Positions 46,911 through 55,103 of a stretch of DNA of 59,587 bases are shown piece after piece. The notes below the pieces were generated by a model. The model made no database searches. It had not been told where the DNA came from and saw only the letters and a list, made by a program, of their open reading frames with translations. Numbering within the stretch: the stretch's first letter is position 1; each line of letters begins with the position of its first letter. The DNA comes from an uncultured Prevotellaceae bacterium (GTDB lineage: Bacteria > Bacteroidota > Bacteroidia > Bacteroidales > Bacteroidaceae), in contig CALDLA010000024.1 in NCBI GenBank assembly GCA_937898415.1, positions 1 to 59,587 on the forward strand. Reading direction: 5' to 3'. The translations under genes and the position numbers were made by a program.

Positions 46911-48791
46911 TTATCGTTTCTGGTTCATGCGCTGGCGCTGCAGTTCCTCAGCCTGCTTCTGCATAGCTTCCAGTCGTGCGGCTAGTCCGCTCTGTTTCTT
47001 CGGGTTGTTCTTGTTCTCCTTGTATTTCGCCTCGAGGATGGCCAGCAGCTTCGCGTCGTCGGTGGTCTTGCGGAGCACGTACATGATGATGCTCGAGAAG
47101 AGAAGCGAGATGAAGTAGTAGAAGTTCAAGCCGCTGGAGTAGTCGTTGAACATGAAGAAAAACATCAGCGGCATCAGGTACATCATCCATTGCATCATCT
47201 TCATCTGCTCAGCCTGCGCACCCACCATCTGATCCTTCTGCTGGCGCATGGTGAACCAGGAGTACAGGATGTTGGAGCCGCAAAACAGCAGGCACGACAG
47301 CGACAGGTGGTCGCCGATGCCCCAGATGTGGCTGCCCCACGAGACGATGGGGTCATAGGTGGCCAAGTCCTCCATCCACAGGAACGACTGGCCGCGCAGC
47401 TGGATAGCGTTGGGCACGAACCAGAACATCGCAATCCAAATAGGCATCTGTATCAGCATAGGCAGACAGCCGCTAAGCGGCGATACGCCGTACTGCGAGT
47501 ACATCTGCATCATGGCCTGCTGCTTCTTCATCTGATCCTCGGGTTTATCATACTGCTTGGTGGCCTCGTCGAATTTCGGTTTCAACACGCGCATCTTGGC
47601 CGACGACATATAGCTTTTCTTTACCATTGGGAAGGTAATAGCCTTGAGAATCAGTGTGATAAGGATAAGCACGATTCCCATCGGGAATCCCCAAGAGGCC
47701 AGCCAGTCGAACACGTAGAGGGTAAACCAGCGGTTGATGAGGCGGAAGAGCCACCAGCCCAGGTTGACCAGCTGTTCCAGGTCGAGGTCCTTGCCGAATC
47801 GGCTCTGTTGCTCGACGTCCTGAATCAGTCGGAAGTTGTTGGGGCCGATGTACATCTCAAACTCCGAGGGCTTCTGGCCCGTGGGGTCGAAGGCCGTCTT
47901 CATCTTGACGTCGAACTGTTTCAGGTAGCCCGAGTTTTTCTCGTCCTCGGTGCTGCTGAGGCTGGTACCTCCGGCGAAGTTATCCTTGGAGATGAGGGCC
48001 ACGCTGAAGAACTGGTTGCGAAAGGCCACCCAGTCCAGCTGCTCCTCTACCGTCTCGCTCTTGTTGCCGGTCTCGGGCAGGTTGTCGGTCGAACCGTCGT
48101 TGGCCTCTTTATAGAACAGACCCGTGTAGCGGTTCTCAAAATAAAAGCCCTTCTCCTGCTGGCGGCTGTGACCGTTCCACTCGATGTCCATCTCCTTATA
48201 GGTCGGGGCGAAGAGACCGCCCAGTCCGTTGGCCTGCAGCGTAAAGTACAGCAGGTGGTCCGGCCCCAGATGGTAGTCCAGCACGATGCTGCCGCCAGTC
48301 GCGGCCTGTGCGGTCATGGTGACAGTCGTGTCGCTCTGGTTCGACGGGATGAAGTACAGCTCCTGTGTAATGATGTTTTCCTGCTTACCGGCCATAAGGA
48401 AGTTCATCTGCTGGTCCTTCAGGTCGTAGAGCGTCACGTCGGAGTTGCCGTCCTTGTCGGCAAAGTCCTTGACGACGACCTTCGTCAGCGTGCCGCCTTT
48501 GGTGTTCAGCGTCAGCTCCACCTTGCCGTTCTTCAGCACCACGTCGCTGCTTTCTCCGCTGAGGGCTTGGTAGAAGAGGGCGGCGGTGTCAGCCTTGGCC
48601 ACTTCGGCAGCCTTGGCCTTGCGGGCGGCCTCCTTGGCCTGCTGTTTCCGTGCGTTATCCTTCATGACAGCTGCTATGCTATCCTCCTTGCGCTGAGCCT
48701 CAATCTGCTCGGCCGACGGCTGGTTCCACCAGCTGAAGCCAATGAGCACCAAGGCAATCAATACAAATCCAATGACTGTGTCTCTGTTCAT
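46911..48791 (-). CDS. yidC: Membrane protein insertase YidC
   Basis: A 626-aa inner-membrane insertase (Oxa1/YidC/Alb3). The N-terminal TM (about 5-22) is followed by a charged coiled segment and the large periplasmic domain (about 60-340). The conserved five-TM core is about 350-575: 'DWLASWGFPMGIVLILITLILKAITFPMVKKSYMSSAKMRVLKPK', 'MMQMYSQYGVSPLSGCLPMLIQMPIWIAMFW' and 'YFISLLFSSIIMYVLRK'. A basic Gln/Arg-rich tail follows, which can bind ribosomes. It leads the yidC, GT2-GH3, S9 peptidase gene group. Confidence 0.97.
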   Translation of the reverse strand: MNRDTVIGFVLIALVLIGFSWWNQPSAEQIEAQRKEDSIAAVMKDNARKQQAKEAARKAKAAEVAKADTAALFYQALSGESSDVVLKNGKVELTLNTKGGTLTKVVVKDFADKDGNSDVTLYDLKDQQMNFLMAGKQENIITQELYFIPSNQSDTTVTMTAQAATGGSIVLDYHLGPDHLLYFTLQANGLGGLFAPTYKEMDIEWNGHSRQQEKGFYFENRYTGLFYKEANDGSTDNLPETGNKSETVEEQLDWVAFRNQFFSVALISKDNFAGGTSLSSTEDEKNSGYLKQFDVKMKTAFDPTGQKPSEFEMYIGPNNFRLIQDVEQQSRFGKDLDLEQLVNLGWWLFRLINRWFTLYVFDWLASWGFPMGIVLILITLILKAITFPMVKKSYMSSAKMRVLKPKFDEATKQYDKPEDQMKKQQAMMQMYSQYGVSPLSGCLPMLIQMPIWIAMFWFVPNAIQLRGQSFLWMEDLATYDPIVSWGSHIWGIGDHLSLSCLLFCGSNILYSWFTMRQQKDQMVGAQAEQMKMMQWMMYLMPLMFFFMFNDYSSGLNFYYFISLLFSSIIMYVLRKTTDDAKLLAILEAKYKENKNNPKKQSGLAARLEAMQKQAEELQRQRMNQKR

Positions 48792-48831
48792 TTTTTATAC
48801 TGTTTTTTTATTGACATAATAAATCAAGGTG

Positions 48832-48889
48832 CAAAATTACAAAAAATCTGCCGAATATTTGCAAACTGTAGCTAAAAATCGTAACTTTG
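48832..48889. promoter_or_regulatory. Overlapping divergent promoters (yidC / DUF3078 gene)
   Basis: Plus strand: TTTG 48858-48861, 20 nt, TAACTTTG 48882-48889, with the ATG at 48900 only 10 nt later. Minus strand: -7 TAATTTTG 48832-48839 with a possible TTTG at 48862-48865. The two -33 elements nearly touch, so expression of the two units may interfere. Confidence 0.65.
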
Positions 48890-48899
48890 CCGCAGAATT

Positions 48900-50108
48900 A
48901 TGAAAAAACTGCTATTATCACTCGCGGCAGTCATGACGCTCAGCGCCAGCGCCGCACAGCCTAACGACACGGTAAACGCGAACCTCTATCGTCTGTTTAC
49001 ACCACTGACGTTCTATCACAATGTTGCCGGTAACATACTGACAACCAGTAATCAAACAAACGACGCTGAAGAATTGATTGATCGCGCCTTGATGAACATC
49101 TACCTCAACCGTCCTGACCTGGTTCTCGCTACTGAGACCCAACTGAACGAGTCGGGCAGCCTGCGTCACGACATCGACCAGCCCATCGAGCAAAAGGTAG
49201 AACTGGTTGAGATGGTCGAGTCGAAGCCTGCCGAGCCGCAGGTGGAGCAGACCGAGGTCGTCGTCACCAAGCCCAAGTTCTGGACGTTGAAGGGCGACGG
49301 CTTCCTGCAGTTCATGCAGAACTACGTCAGCGACAACTGGTACAAGGGCGGCGAGTCCAACTACTCGCTGCTGGGAAGCCTGACCATCGAGGCCAACTAC
49401 GACAACAAGGGCAAGTGGAAGTGGGACAACAAGCTGGAGGCCAAGCTCGGCTTCCTCACCGCCCGCTCTGACTCCCTCCACAAGTGGAAGTCCAACGAAG
49501 ACCTCTTCCGCCTGACCTCGAAAGTCGGCCTGCAGGCCACCAAGCGCTGGTACTATACCCTGCAGTTCTTGGCCTACACCCAGTTCGCACGCGGTCTGAA
49601 GTCCAACGACCACCGCACCTACTCCGACTTCCTCTCACCCTTCAACCTCAACGTCGGTCTCGGTATGGATTATAAGGTGGAAGCCTGCAACAAGAAGCTG
49701 ACCGGTACCGTCAACCTCTCGCCCCTCGCCGCCAACTACCGCTATGTCGATCGCACCATTTTCCCCGATCAGAACTCCGCCACGCCGACCAGCTACAGCT
49801 GGTTCCCCAAGCGTCACGGTATCGACGAGGGTGACCGCCACCTGCTCGACCTCGGTTCGCAGGTCACCGCCGACCTGACGTGGAAACTCTCGGACAACGT
49901 TACGTGGAAGTCGCGCCTCTACGCCTTCACCTCCTTCCATCGTGCACAGGTGGAATGGGAGCATACCTTCCAGCTAAAGGTATCGAAGTATATCTCGGCC
50001 AACATCTTCCTCTTCCCGCGCTTCGATGATGCCAACACCTACGACGACGACCTCGGCTACTGGCAGTTCAAGGAATACACGTCCATCGGCCTGAGCTACA
50101 ACTTCTAA
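48900..50108 (+). CDS. DUF3078 outer membrane protein
   Basis: A 402-aa exported protein with a signal peptide (about 1-19). An acidic Val/Glu/Pro-rich linker (VELVEMVESKPAEPQVEQTEVVV, about 102-124) is followed by a beta-barrel-like DUF3078 region ('YVSDNWYKGGESNYSLLGSLTIEANYDNKGKWKWDNKLEAKLGF', ending 'SIGLSYNF'). The NWYKGGxSN segment is the DUF3078 hallmark. Function is unknown; members are outer-membrane proteins of Bacteroidota. Its promoter lies so close that the mRNA has a very short leader. Single gene ending at a strong terminator. Confidence 0.87.
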   Translation: MKKLLLSLAAVMTLSASAAQPNDTVNANLYRLFTPLTFYHNVAGNILTTSNQTNDAEELIDRALMNIYLNRPDLVLATETQLNESGSLRHDIDQPIEQKVELVEMVESKPAEPQVEQTEVVVTKPKFWTLKGDGFLQFMQNYVSDNWYKGGESNYSLLGSLTIEANYDNKGKWKWDNKLEAKLGFLTARSDSLHKWKSNEDLFRLTSKVGLQATKRWYYTLQFLAYTQFARGLKSNDHRTYSDFLSPFNLNVGLGMDYKVEACNKKLTGTVNLSPLAANYRYVDRTIFPDQNSATPTSYSWFPKRHGIDEGDRHLLDLGSQVTADLTWKLSDNVTWKSRLYAFTSFHRAQVEWEHTFQLKVSKYISANIFLFPRFDDANTYDDDLGYWQFKEYTSIGLSYNF

Positions 50109-50172
50109 GGCCCACCGCCGCCTCCCGTCCAGAAAGGTTCTGCCTTGATACATGAAGCTTGTAGAAAAAGAG

Positions 50173-50209
50173 AAAGCGGCGCATCCGTACTTCTCGGATG
50201 CGCCGCTTT
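50173..50209. terminator. Bidirectional intrinsic terminator
   Basis: A perfect 15-bp stem (AAAGCGGCGCATCCG, 50173-50187, with its complement 50195-50209) and a 7-nt loop, between the convergent DUF3078 and mutB genes. Confidence 0.92.
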
Positions 50210-50223
50210 GGTTATTGTTTCTA

Positions 50224-52392
50224 TTACTCCTCGTCGAGCAGGATTTTCATCATCTCGACGGCGGCCTTCGCTACGCTGGTGCCGGGACCGAAGATGGCGG
50301 CGACGCCGGCCTGGTAGAGGAAGTCGTAATCTTGGGCGGGGATGACACCACCGGCAATAACCATGATGTCCTCACGACCCAGTTTCTTCAGCTCCTCGAT
50401 TAGCTGCGGAATGAGGGTCTTGTGACCAGCAGCCAGCGACGAGGCACCCACCACGTGGACGTCATTCTCGACGGCCTCACGGGCTGCCTCGGCGGGCGTC
50501 TGGAACAGCGGACCCATATCGACGTCGAAACCGCAGTCGGCATAACCCGTCGCTACTACCTTTGCACCCCGGTCGTGGCCGTCCTGCCCCATCTTGGCGA
50601 TGAAGATACGCGGACGACGACCCTCCTTCTGTGCGAACTCGTCGGTCAGCTTCTTGGCTAACTCGAAGTCGCTGTCGTTCTTTGATTCTGAACTATACAC
50701 GCCTGAAATTGTTCTGATTACTGCTTTGTAACGGCCCACGATCTCTTCGCAGGCATCCGAAATTTCACCAAGGGTACAACGCAACTGGGCGGCCTTGACA
50801 GCGAGGTCCAGCAGGTTGTTTTCGCTCTTGCGACCTTCGTTGAAGTCGCGCACGCAGTCGGTGATGGCCTTGAGGGCAGCCTGACAGGCAGCCTCGTCGC
50901 GGCTCGCACGTACCTCTTTAAGACTCTCCTCCTGCTGCTTGCGCACGGCGGTGTTGTCCACCTCGAGGATGTCGATGGGGTCTTCGTGCTCCAGACGATA
51001 CTTGTTGGTGCCAACGATGGTCTGAACGCCAGAGTCTATACGAGCCTGGGTACGGGCGGCAGCCTCCTCAATGCGCATCTTAGGCAGACCGGTCTCGATA
51101 GCCTTGGCCATACCGCCGAGTTTCTCAATCTCCTGGATGTGCTCCCAAGCTTTATGAACAAGTTCGTTGGTGAGCGTCTCTACGTAGTAAGAGCCTGCCC
51201 ACGGGTCAATCTGCTTGCAGACCTTCGTCTCGTTCTGGATGTAGATCTGGGTGTTACGGGCGATACGGGCCGAGAAGTCGGTCGGCAGGGCGATGGCCTC
51301 GTCGAGGGCGTTGGTGTGGAGCGACTGGGTGTGACCCAGCACGGCTGCCATAGCCTCGATACAGGTACGGCCCACGTTGTTGAAGGGATCCTGCTCGGTG
51401 AGGCTCCAGCCAGAGGTCTGCGAGTGGGTACGGAGGGCGAGTGACTTCGGGTTCTTGGCACCGAAGCTCTTCACAATCTTGGCCCAGAGCAAACGGCCAG
51501 CGCGCATCTTGGCTATTTCCATAAAGTGGTTCATGCCGATAGCCCAGAAGAAACTGAGACGGGGTGCGAAAGCATCGACGTCGATACCGGCATCGACACC
51601 CGTACGCAAGTAGTCCATACCGTCGGCCAAGGTGTAGGCCAGCTCGATGTCAGCTGTAGCGCCAGCCTCCTGCATGTGGTAACCCGAAATAGAGATGCTA
51701 TTGAACTTCGGCATCTTCTGCGAGGTGTACTCGAAAATGTCGGCGATGATCTTCATTGAGAATGCGGGCGGATAGATATAGGTGTTACGCACCATGAACT
51801 CCTTCAGGATATCGTTCTGGATGGTTCCGGCCATTTCTTCCAACTGAGCGCCCTGCTCCAGACCGGCGACGATGTAGAACGCCAGAATGGGCAACACGGC
51901 ACCGTTCATGGTCATCGAGACAGACATCTTGTTCAAGGGGATGCCGCCGAAGAGCACCTTCATGTTCTCCTCGTTACAGATACTCACACCAGCCTTACCC
52001 ACGTCACCCACCACACGTGCGTTGTCAGGGTCGTAACCACGGTGAGTGGGGAGGTCGAAGGCCACGGAAAGTCCCTTCTGACCAGAAGCCAGGTTACGAC
52101 GATAAAAAGCGTTGGATTCCTCAGCGGTAGAGAATCCGGCATACTGACGGATGGTCCACGGGCGGAAGGGATACATCATCGAGTACGGACCACGGAGGTA
52201 GGGCGGAATACCGGCTGTGAAGTCGAGGTGCTCCATGCCTTCGAGGTCTTCCTTCGTATAAACGGGCTGAATGTCAATCTGCTCGGGCGTACGCCAGTTA
52301 GCGCTGATGCCATTCTCCTGCTGCCACTGCTGGCCGTCCTTTTGCTGGATGCCAGCGTAGATATTGATATCTTTAAATTGTTTGCGTGCCAT
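50224..52392 (-). CDS. mutB: Methylmalonyl-CoA mutase large subunit
   Basis: A 722-aa catalytic subunit of adenosylcobalamin-dependent methylmalonyl-CoA mutase, which interconverts succinyl-CoA and methylmalonyl-CoA. The TIM barrel (about 40-520) includes 'YMMYPFRPWTIRQYAGFSTAEESNAFYRRNLASGQKGLSVAFDLPTHRGYD' segments (read in parts). The C-terminal B12 domain has the DxHxxG motif with His606 and 'GFDVDMGPLFQTP'. Part of the two-gene mutAB operon, 2 nt after mutA. Serves the succinate-to-propionate pathway together with the sodium-pump decarboxylase genes near 57 kb. Confidence 0.97.
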   Translation of the reverse strand: MARKQFKDINIYAGIQQKDGQQWQQENGISANWRTPEQIDIQPVYTKEDLEGMEHLDFTAGIPPYLRGPYSMMYPFRPWTIRQYAGFSTAEESNAFYRRNLASGQKGLSVAFDLPTHRGYDPDNARVVGDVGKAGVSICNEENMKVLFGGIPLNKMSVSMTMNGAVLPILAFYIVAGLEQGAQLEEMAGTIQNDILKEFMVRNTYIYPPAFSMKIIADIFEYTSQKMPKFNSISISGYHMQEAGATADIELAYTLADGMDYLRTGVDAGIDVDAFAPRLSFFWAIGMNHFMEIAKMRAGRLLWAKIVKSFGAKNPKSLALRTHSQTSGWSLTEQDPFNNVGRTCIEAMAAVLGHTQSLHTNALDEAIALPTDFSARIARNTQIYIQNETKVCKQIDPWAGSYYVETLTNELVHKAWEHIQEIEKLGGMAKAIETGLPKMRIEEAAARTQARIDSGVQTIVGTNKYRLEHEDPIDILEVDNTAVRKQQEESLKEVRASRDEAACQAALKAITDCVRDFNEGRKSENNLLDLAVKAAQLRCTLGEISDACEEIVGRYKAVIRTISGVYSSESKNDSDFELAKKLTDEFAQKEGRRPRIFIAKMGQDGHDRGAKVVATGYADCGFDVDMGPLFQTPAEAAREAVENDVHVVGASSLAAGHKTLIPQLIEELKKLGREDIMVIAGGVIPAQDYDFLYQAGVAAIFGPGTSVAKAAVEMMKILLDEE

Positions 52393-52394
52393 AA

Positions 52395-54248
52395 TTAGAT
52401 TCCGAGTTTAGCATTGTACGCACGGAGCGTTTCGAGCTGGTTAGACTTAACGTGAATGAAGTTCTCAATACCGGCGGACTTCAGGTCTTCAGAGCAGGCG
52501 GGAGCACCGGCTACGACGAACATAGCACGACCGTTGAGGTACTGGAAGGCGGGGATCGCGTACTCAGCATATTCATCGTCGCTGGAGCAGATGACCACGA
52601 TGTCGGCCTTGGCCTCGAGAGCAGCGTCAACACCTTCCTCGACGGTCTTGAAGCCGAGGTTATCTATCACCTTGTAGCCGGCAGCGGCCAGAAAGTTGCA
52701 AGAGAACTGGGCGCGGGCCTGACGCATAGCGAGGTTGCCGATGGTCAGCATGAAGGCGATGGGCTGCTTCTGGGCCTTCTCGGTAGAGAGGCGCAGGGTC
52801 TCGAACTCAGAGGCGAGGCGCTGGGTGTTGAGGGCGGGCAGTTCGGCCTCGCCTGCGGCACAACCGCAAGCCACAGTACAGGGCTGCTTGCCCTCGCTGG
52901 TCTCGGTGAAGTTGGGGAACTGGTTGGTACCGAGGATGAACTCACGACGGGTGGCGGCAGCAGCGTGGCGCTTGTCGTTAGAGGCATTCACGGCGTTGGT
53001 GATGTTACCCTTCAGGGCCTCAGCCAGGAAACCACCGGCCTCCTCGACAGCGAGGAACAGCTTCCAACCCTCCTGTGCGATGGCGTCGGTCAGGTGCTCA
53101 ATGGTGTAGGAACCACCAGACACATCGACGAGCTTGTCGAAGTGAGCCTCCTCCTTCAGCAGCAGCTGCTGGTTGCGGGCGATGCGCTCGGCAAACTCCG
53201 TCGGCTGCTCGTAGGGCTTGTCGAACGGAGTGACGACAATGGAGTCGACGTTGGCAATGGCTGCCGACATCGTCTCGGTCTGCGAACGGAGCAGGTTGAC
53301 ATAGCTGTCAAACAGCGTCTGATTATACTCTGACGTGATGGCGCAGACGTGCATCTGACAGGCGCAGTCGCACTTAGGCTCATACTGCTTCACAATCTGA
53401 GCCCACAACAGGCGGGCAGCACGGAACTTGGCTATCTCCATGAAGTAGTTCTCAGAGACACCCATGTTGAACTTGATACGCTTAGCGGCCTCCGTAGCAT
53501 CGACACCAGCCTCGGTGAGGATGTTCAGGTACTCAGCACCCCAAGCCAGGGCATAGCCCAACTCCTGGTAGATGTAGCAGCCGGCATTGTTCAGCGACAC
53601 GCTGTTGACGTTGATGCACTTGTAGCCGGGCAGCTCCTTCAGGGCCTCGATCAGGCGAGGAGAGACCTCGCCACACAGGGCGGAAGTGTCCTTACCCTTC
53701 TTCAGGATCTTCTCGATGGGGTCGAAGTTGATGCTTCCCTTCAGCTCGGCCAGCGGGTAATCCTTCTCCTTGAAGTAAGCCACTAAGATTTCAGCCAGCT
53801 CCACGCAATGACGCTGACAGGTCTTGAAGTTCAGCTCGACATACTGCGGCAGGATGCCATCGAGCAAGGTGGCAATCAGTTCACGGCTCAAGTCCTTGCC
53901 GGGAATCTGGAAGCCGAGCGAGTCGACACCCTTGTTCAGGATGTCGAGCGCCTTGGCGTTGGCAGCCTTGGCATCCTCCACCTTGATGTCCTGACGGACA
54001 AACCACAGGTTGTTGTCCTTCTTGTTGCCGCGGACGAACGGGAACTCGCCGGGCAGCGAATCAACAACCTTCAGGTTCGCCAAGTCCTCGCGGCGATAGA
54101 AGGGCTGCACGTTAAAACCTTCGTTGGTTCTCCATACCAAGCGCTTCTGGAAGTCGGCACCTTTCAGGTCGACCTCGATTTTGTCGAGCCACTCCTGAGT
54201 GGTCGGCGCGGTAAACTCGGTAAAGAGTTTCTCTTTGTTGTTAGACAT
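52395..54248 (-). CDS. mutA: Methylmalonyl-CoA mutase small subunit
   Basis: A 617-aa non-catalytic partner of MutB. The TIM-barrel region is recognisable by 'WLDKIEVDLKGADFQKRLVWRTNEGFNVQPFYRRED' (read in parts) and 'GVSENYFMEIAKFRAARLLWAQIV'. The C-terminal B12-like domain lacks the DxHxxG His motif, as expected for the small subunit. The ATG at 54248 (MSNNKEKLF) is the start; the frame extends to 54299, but that codon sits inside the promoter -7 box. Confidence 0.95.
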   Translation of the reverse strand: MSNNKEKLFTEFTAPTTQEWLDKIEVDLKGADFQKRLVWRTNEGFNVQPFYRREDLANLKVVDSLPGEFPFVRGNKKDNNLWFVRQDIKVEDAKAANAKALDILNKGVDSLGFQIPGKDLSRELIATLLDGILPQYVELNFKTCQRHCVELAEILVAYFKEKDYPLAELKGSINFDPIEKILKKGKDTSALCGEVSPRLIEALKELPGYKCINVNSVSLNNAGCYIYQELGYALAWGAEYLNILTEAGVDATEAAKRIKFNMGVSENYFMEIAKFRAARLLWAQIVKQYEPKCDCACQMHVCAITSEYNQTLFDSYVNLLRSQTETMSAAIANVDSIVVTPFDKPYEQPTEFAERIARNQQLLLKEEAHFDKLVDVSGGSYTIEHLTDAIAQEGWKLFLAVEEAGGFLAEALKGNITNAVNASNDKRHAAAATRREFILGTNQFPNFTETSEGKQPCTVACGCAAGEAELPALNTQRLASEFETLRLSTEKAQKQPIAFMLTIGNLAMRQARAQFSCNFLAAAGYKVIDNLGFKTVEEGVDAALEAKADIVVICSSDDEYAEYAIPAFQYLNGRAMFVVAGAPACSEDLKSAGIENFIHVKSNQLETLRAYNAKLGI

Positions 54249-54296
54249 AGTTGTGTTTTTAATTATTATATAAGTTGTGTTATTACAATTGACGTG

Positions 54297-54304
54297 CAAA
54301 GTTA
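54297..54304 (-). promoter_or_regulatory. mutAB promoter -7 element
   Basis: TAACTTTG on the minus strand, followed by GCACG, about 50 nt before the mutA ATG at 54248. A clear -33 TTTG at 19-20 nt is not seen. Confidence 0.55.
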
Positions 54305-54367
54305 CAAACTTTTTCCGAACAAAAGAAGTTTTTAGTAAATATTATAGATTTATACAAGAATTCTTTG

Positions 54368-54375
54368 TATCTTTG
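54368..54375 (+). promoter_or_regulatory. -7 element of the M15 peptidase gene
   Basis: TATCTTTG ends only 8 nt before the ATG at 54384, so the mRNA is probably leaderless or has a leader of a few nucleotides. Confidence 0.55.
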
Positions 54376-54383
54376 CCACCGAA

Positions 54384-55013
54384 ATGAAGAGATTTATCAC
54401 CTTTCTACTATGGTTCACCGTTCTGACGGCCAACGCCCAGACGTTTACCATCGACACCATCAGCGACGCCGTGTTCCAGCGGATGCAAGGAAAATCCTAT
54501 AAGGAGAACTGTACGGTGCCCCGCTCCGAACTGCGCTACCTGCGGCTGTCGCACTATACGGTCGACGGCAAGAAGATGGTCGGCGAATTAGTTTGTAATA
54601 AACTTATAGCCAACGATTTAAAAGAAATCTTTCAAGAACTTTATAAGCACCACTACCCTATCGAACGGATGCAGTTGATTGACGACTACGATGCCGACGA
54701 CGAACGGTCTATGCAGGTTAATAACACCAGCTGCTTCAACTTCCGCGCCATTGCCGGAACGAAAAAACTATCAAAACACTCGCTGGGGATGGCCATCGAC
54801 ATCAACCCTCTGTACAATCCCTGCGTCAAGGTGAACAAGGATGGTAGCACCAGCATACAGCCGAAGACGGGGCGCCGCTACGCCAACCGCCAGCGGCAAT
54901 GGCCCTACAAGATTGACAAGAACGACCTGTGCTACCGCCTGTTCGTCAGCCACGGATTCCAATGGGGCGGTTCATGGCGTTCGGTCAAAGACTACCAGCA
55001 CTTTGAACGTTAA
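54384..55013 (+). CDS. M15-family zinc peptidase (D-Ala-D-Ala carboxypeptidase type)
   Basis: A 209-aa exported protein with a signal peptide (about 1-19, ANA-QTFT). The M15 motif SKHSLGMAIDINP (SxHxxGxAxD, zinc His and Asp at about 134-141) and the C-terminal 'GFQWGGSWRSVKDYQHFE' with the third zinc His are present. It cleaves peptidoglycan stem peptides or D-Ala dipeptides in the periplasm. Length fits stand-alone VanY/L-Ala-D-Glu type enzymes. Single gene, with a separate promoter for the transporter downstream. Confidence 0.9.
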   Translation: MKRFITFLLWFTVLTANAQTFTIDTISDAVFQRMQGKSYKENCTVPRSELRYLRLSHYTVDGKKMVGELVCNKLIANDLKEIFQELYKHHYPIERMQLIDDYDADDERSMQVNNTSCFNFRAIAGTKKLSKHSLGMAIDINPLYNPCVKVNKDGSTSIQPKTGRRYANRQRQWPYKIDKNDLCYRLFVSHGFQWGGSWRSVKDYQHFER

Positions 55014-55072
55014 AGAAGTTAAAAGGCCGAAAATACTTGCACATAGTTGGCGGATTTGTGCCATTTTCTTGC

Positions 55073-55080
55073 TACCTTTG
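55073..55080 (+). promoter_or_regulatory. -7 element upstream of the YidE-like/sodium pump operon
   Basis: TACCTTTG followed by GCAGCC, 23 nt before the ATG at 55104; the upstream TTTG/TTGG candidates have imperfect spacing. Confidence 0.55.
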
Positions 55081-55103
55081 CAGCCAAATTACGATAGTTT
55101 TTT

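Noticed and set aside
50145..50403. Small plus-strand frames near 50.2 kb
   Set aside because: They span the bidirectional terminator and the antisense of mutB; no promoter or protein-like composition.
54249..54299. Upstream start for mutA
   Set aside because: The upstream codon lies in the TAACTTTG promoter element, so it cannot be in the transcript.
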